A DNA stretch of 64,000 nucleotides from Chitinophaga rhizophila (GTDB lineage: Bacteria > Bacteroidota > Bacteroidia > Chitinophagales > Chitinophagaceae), in the NCBI RefSeq assembly GCF_019492185.1, contig NZ_JAICCF010000001.1:2108001-2172000 (forward strand), read 5' to 3'. Each line of letters begins with the position of its first letter. Position 1 is the stretch's first letter. The notes under the pieces were generated by a model. That model was not told the DNA's origin and ran no database searches. It saw only the letters and a list, made by a program, of their open reading frames with translations. This document shows positions 61,004 through 64,000 of this stretch, one piece after another. Both the position numbers and the translations under genes were made by a program.

Positions 61004-64000
61004 TCAGAATTTCAGATCGAGGCCAAACGAGAAAGTAGCTGCATTCGGATAACTACGTCCTGCAATAGCGTTGTAATTGGTGAATGACAGTTTATCGTCA
61101 AACTGTGTAAACTCCGGATCTACACCTAGTTCGCGGAAACGGCGTGGAGTGAATGTGAGCAGGTTCTGTCCTGTGAAATACACTCTCGCGCTCTGGATAT
61201 GCAACGTCTGACTAACACTACGAGGCAGTGTATAACCAAACTGCAGATTCTTTAAGCGCAGGTATTTCGTATCGAACAACCAGTAGTCAGAATACGCGAA
61301 GTTATTAGCGTTAGCATTACCAATTGTCAGACGAGGATAAGATGCATCAGCATTGGTAGGCGTCCAGCGATCCAGGTGCTGCTCGAAAGCATGGTCTTCA
61401 TTATTGTGGAAGGCCTCTACGATATCGCCACGCAGGAACTGGCTTCTTTTACCTACACCCTGCCAGAACATAGAGAAATCCCAGTTATTCCAGCTGGCTG
61501 AATAGTTGAATCCGAAAGTGTAACGAGGGAAAGGATTGCCAAATACATAGCGATCATCCGCATCAATAACGCCATCCTGGTTACGGTCGATGTAGCGCAC
61601 ATCACCAGGCATCACCTGTTGATTATAAGCAAAAGGTACACGAGGCGCATTTTTGATATCATCCAGGTTCTGATACAGGCCGCTTGACTTGTAACCGAAA
61701 TAAGAGGCAATCGGGAAACCTTCTTTAACAATAAAGGAGAAGTCACTACCCTGTATGGATTGCTCTCCGTATTTCACCACTTTGTTGAGGTTGTCAGACA
61801 GGTTAGCGGAAACAGTATGGTTCACCGCTCCTGTTTTTGCATGATAGGAAACTGTCAGCTCCCAGCCCTTGTTCTGCACTTTACCAACGTTCTGGAGGGA
61901 GGACCCGATACCGGCCGTACCTGGTACTACCTGGAACAGGTAAATACCATCAGTGTTTTTATTGAAGTAGTCGAAGGATGCAGAGATCTTGTTATTAAAC
62001 AAATCTACATCCACACCGTAGTTGCTCATGGTTGAGATTTCCCACTGCAATGTTTCGTTATATGCGGAGAAATCGGCACCGGCATTTGGCGTATTGTTGA
62101 AAGGATATTTCCCGCTGTTCAGCGTAACTCTTGCCAGGTAGTTGAAGCCACCGATGTTGGAGTTACCCACCTGTCCCCAGGAATAGCGGAACTTTACGTT
62201 ACCAAAGCGTTGCTTAAAGTCACTGAAAATCTCTTCATCTGTAATTCTCCAACCCAGGGAGAAGGCAGGGAAGAATTGCCAGCGGTGGCCAGGAGCCAAT
62301 TTGGAAGATCCATCATAACGCCAGGTAATCTCTGCAAGATACTTGTCATTGTATGCATAGTTTACTCTACCGAAAAGCGAGTTGAGCGCATACAGCTTAG
62401 GATTGATGATCTCGTTGTACGTACCGATATTGGCATAGTCAAATGTGCCATCAGGCTTAGGAATGTATCCGCCACCAATAGTCCAGTCATCATCCAGATT
62501 GGTAGTACCGTAACGGGTTGCTTTCAGACCATATACTTCATTAATCGCATCGCTACGACCGCCTACCTGTGCTTTTACATAATGCTTGTTGAACGTGTTT
62601 TCATATTCAGCGGTAGCATATACGTTGGAGGCAAGGTCTTTATATTCATACTCGTACATTCTGTTAAACAGCGGAGGGTTTGCTGTTGTATAGTATGGTG
62701 CGTAGGAATATTTATTCTGACGGTCCTGTTCGTTAGTGATAGTATAAGTACCAGATGCGTTAAAGTTCAGTTTGAAGTGCTTTACCGGAGAGATTGTGAT
62801 GTCCAGACCACCGAGCAGGTTATCTTTTTCTTCTCTGTTAAAACCACCGTACTTCAGCTGAGCCAGTACATTGTTACTGTTCAGGGAAGGCACCACAAAA
62901 TTGCCCAGGGTATCCAGTACCGGATAGATACGCGGAGTACGGATAGCGTCGCGGATCAGGAATCCGATGTCGGACTGCTGCCTGCGTTTGATACCTTTTG
63001 TATAAGCAAGGTTCACATTCACCTTAACATATTGACTTACGTCTACTGCAAGGTTTGCCCTGGCATTGTAGCGTTTGTAATAGAAGTCGTCTGTTACGTA
63101 AGAGTTTTGCAGCATATTACCCTGATCAACGTAGCCCAAGGATACCAGGTAGCTGCTGGTTTTACCACCACCAGTCATACTGAGGCTATGGTTCTGCATA
63201 GGAGTACGGTCGCGCACCATTTCCCTCAGGTAAGCAGGTTCAGAACCACGCTGGTGCCATTGACTGATCTGATCTGCTGAGAACTGAGGCGTTTTACCGG
63301 AGTTAACCAGTGCTTCGTTTTTCAGTGTCATATATTCCCATGCTTCTACGTTACGTGGCAGTGTGGTTGGTGTTTGAATACCATACATACCATTGTAGGA
63401 AACACTGGGTTTCTCATCTTTAGAACCTCTCTTTGTAGTAATGTAGATAACGCCATTGGCAGCTTGTGACCCATAGATGGCGGAGGAGGCCGCATCTTTC
63501 AGTACAGAGATGCTTTCCACATCGTAAGGGTTAAGGTTCTGTAAACCGTCTCTACCTGCCTGTACACCATCGATGATAATGAGCGGAGCATTGCCGGTCA
63601 GACTACCTACACCGCGGATGTTGAGGTTCATCTGTGCACCCGGTTCAGCATTGTTCTGCTGAAGGATCAGGTTAGGAGCAGTACCCTGTAACGCCTGAAA
63701 CATGTTGGCAACAGGACGGCTCTCAATATCTTTAGTGGAGATAGTATTGATAGCCGCTGTTACCTGCGTTTTCTTTTGTGAACCGTAAGCAGTAACCACT
63801 ATTTCTCCCAGGTCCTTAGAGTCTTCAGTGAGCATTACGGTAATATTGGTTCTCCCGCTGATCCCTATTTCCGATGGGATGTAACCAACGGAAGAGCAAA
63901 CTAAGGTACCATTGGCTTGCCCATTCGGGATCTTTAACGTAAAAAAACCCTGGTCATTTGTAGTGGTACCGGTGCTGGTACCCTGCAAACGAACATTAAT
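61004..64000 (-). CDS. SusC/RagA-family TonB-dependent receptor (5' end beyond the window)
   Basis: 998 visible residues of an outer-membrane porin that imports glycans with energy from TonB. The frame is open at the right end (reading INVRLQGTSTGTTT there), so the signal peptide and most of the N-terminal carboxypeptidase-like domain lie outside. Visible are the end of that domain (GFFTLKIPNG), the plug with EIVVTAYGSQKKTQVTAAIN and LNIRGVGSLTGNAPLIIIDG, and the long beta-barrel to the final strand AATFSFGLDLKF. It leads the mannan operon. A large internal loop with VPGTAGIGSSLQNVGKVQN marks the SusC subfamily. Confidence 0.93.
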   Translation of the reverse strand: MNVRLQGTSTGTTTNDQGFFTLKIPNGQANGTLVCSSVGYIPSEIGISGRTNITVMLTEDSKDLGEIVVTAYGSQKKTQVTAAINTISTKDIESRPVANMFQALQGTAPNLILQQNNAEPGAQMNLNIRGVGSLTGNAPLIIIDGVQAGRDGLQNLNPYDVESISVLKDAASSAIYGSQAANGVIYITTKRGSKDEKPSVSYNGMYGIQTPTTLPRNVEAWEYMTLKNEALVNSGKTPQFSADQISQWHQRGSEPAYLREMVRDRTPMQNHSLSMTGGGKTSSYLVSLGYVDQGNMLQNSYVTDDFYYKRYNARANLAVDVSQYVKVNVNLAYTKGIKRRQQSDIGFLIRDAIRTPRIYPVLDTLGNFVVPSLNSNNVLAQLKYGGFNREEKDNLLGGLDITISPVKHFKLNFNASGTYTITNEQDRQNKYSYAPYYTTANPPLFNRMYEYEYKDLASNVYATAEYENTFNKHYVKAQVGGRSDAINEVYGLKATRYGTTNLDDDWTIGGGYIPKPDGTFDYANIGTYNEIINPKLYALNSLFGRVNYAYNDKYLAEITWRYDGSSKLAPGHRWQFFPAFSLGWRITDEEIFSDFKQRFGNVKFRYSWGQVGNSNIGGFNYLARVTLNSGKYPFNNTPNAGADFSAYNETLQWEISTMSNYGVDVDLFNNKISASFDYFNKNTDGIYLFQVVPGTAGIGSSLQNVGKVQNKGWELTVSYHAKTGAVNHTVSANLSDNLNKVVKYGEQSIQGSDFSFIVKEGFPIASYFGYKSSGLYQNLDDIKNAPRVPFAYNQQVMPGDVRYIDRNQDGVIDADDRYVFGNPFPRYTFGFNYSASWNNWDFSMFWQGVGKRSQFLRGDIVEAFHNNEDHAFEQHLDRWTPTNADASYPRLTIGNANANNFAYSDYWLFDTKYLRLKNLQFGYTLPRSVSQTLHIQSARVYFTGQNLLTFTPRRFRELGVDPEFTQFDDKLSFTNYNAIAGRSYPNAATFSFGLDLKF

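Noticed and set aside
62210..63280. A 356-residue plus-strand frame opposite susC
   Set aside because: Antisense shadow of the SusC barrel; no signal, no motif.
1..64000. CRISPR array, rRNA or tRNA genes
   Set aside because: No regularly spaced repeats with unique spacers, and no cloverleaf or rRNA-like stretch was recognised by eye in the gaps.

Overview
The window comes from a member of the Bacteroidota, most likely of the Chitinophaga type (order Chitinophagales). Three things point there: a SusC/SusD/SusE outer-membrane glycan-uptake locus, type IX secretion (T9SS) components, and promoters of the Bacteroidota form TTTG-N19-TAnnTTTG with no evident Shine-Dalgarno sequences. The species is an inference; no rRNA or tRNA gene was recognised.

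Layout. Positions 1-14400 hold housekeeping and transport genes: the start of efp, a thioredoxin-fold protein, malate dehydrogenase, a MarR regulator, an MFS carrier, a DedA protein, a dicarboxylate/amino acid symporter, an amino acid permease, a YebC protein, an orphan response regulator, a fused 2-oxoacid dehydrogenase E1, a DUF1573 protein and an aminotransferase. carA and a zinc-ribbon membrane protein follow. Positions 17397-34397 (minus strand) are a complete S10-spc-alpha ribosomal cluster in canonical order from rpsJ to rplQ, with secY, map, infA and rpoA. It has a consensus promoter before rpsJ, a consensus internal promoter before rplX, a weaker one before infA, and a strong terminator after rplQ.

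The str operon (rpsL-rpsG-fusA), often joined to S10, is broken up. fusA lies at 37162-39309 with its own promoter, and rpsL-rpsG lie at 45802-46683. Between them is a four-gene block on the plus strand: a T9SS sorting-domain protein, a PorV-like outer-membrane protein, a small secreted protein and an 1105-residue protein with 70 uninterrupted Gly-X-Y triplets. Between fusA and rpsJ lie a beta-barrel protein gene, two paralogous microprotein genes of 22 and 24 codons, each with its own terminator, and a MITE-like inverted-repeat element.

Positions 46800-54360 hold a small conserved protein, ilvE, rdgB and its neighbours, a thioesterase, a nitroreductase, a large MscS-type channel and a small lipoprotein. 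A perfect 65-bp palindrome lies between ilvE and the small protein. Positions 54463-56446 encode an AAA ATPase plus RloB pair, a putative phage-defence module whose start codon directly follows a 20-bp inverted repeat. The window ends with a minus-strand polysaccharide-utilisation operon: SusC (5' end outside the window), SusD, SusE and a GH76 lipoprotein, predicted to act on alpha-mannan.

The best candidates for undescribed biology are the paired microprotein units, the collagen/PorV cassette inside the str operon, and the palindrome at 47286-47350.
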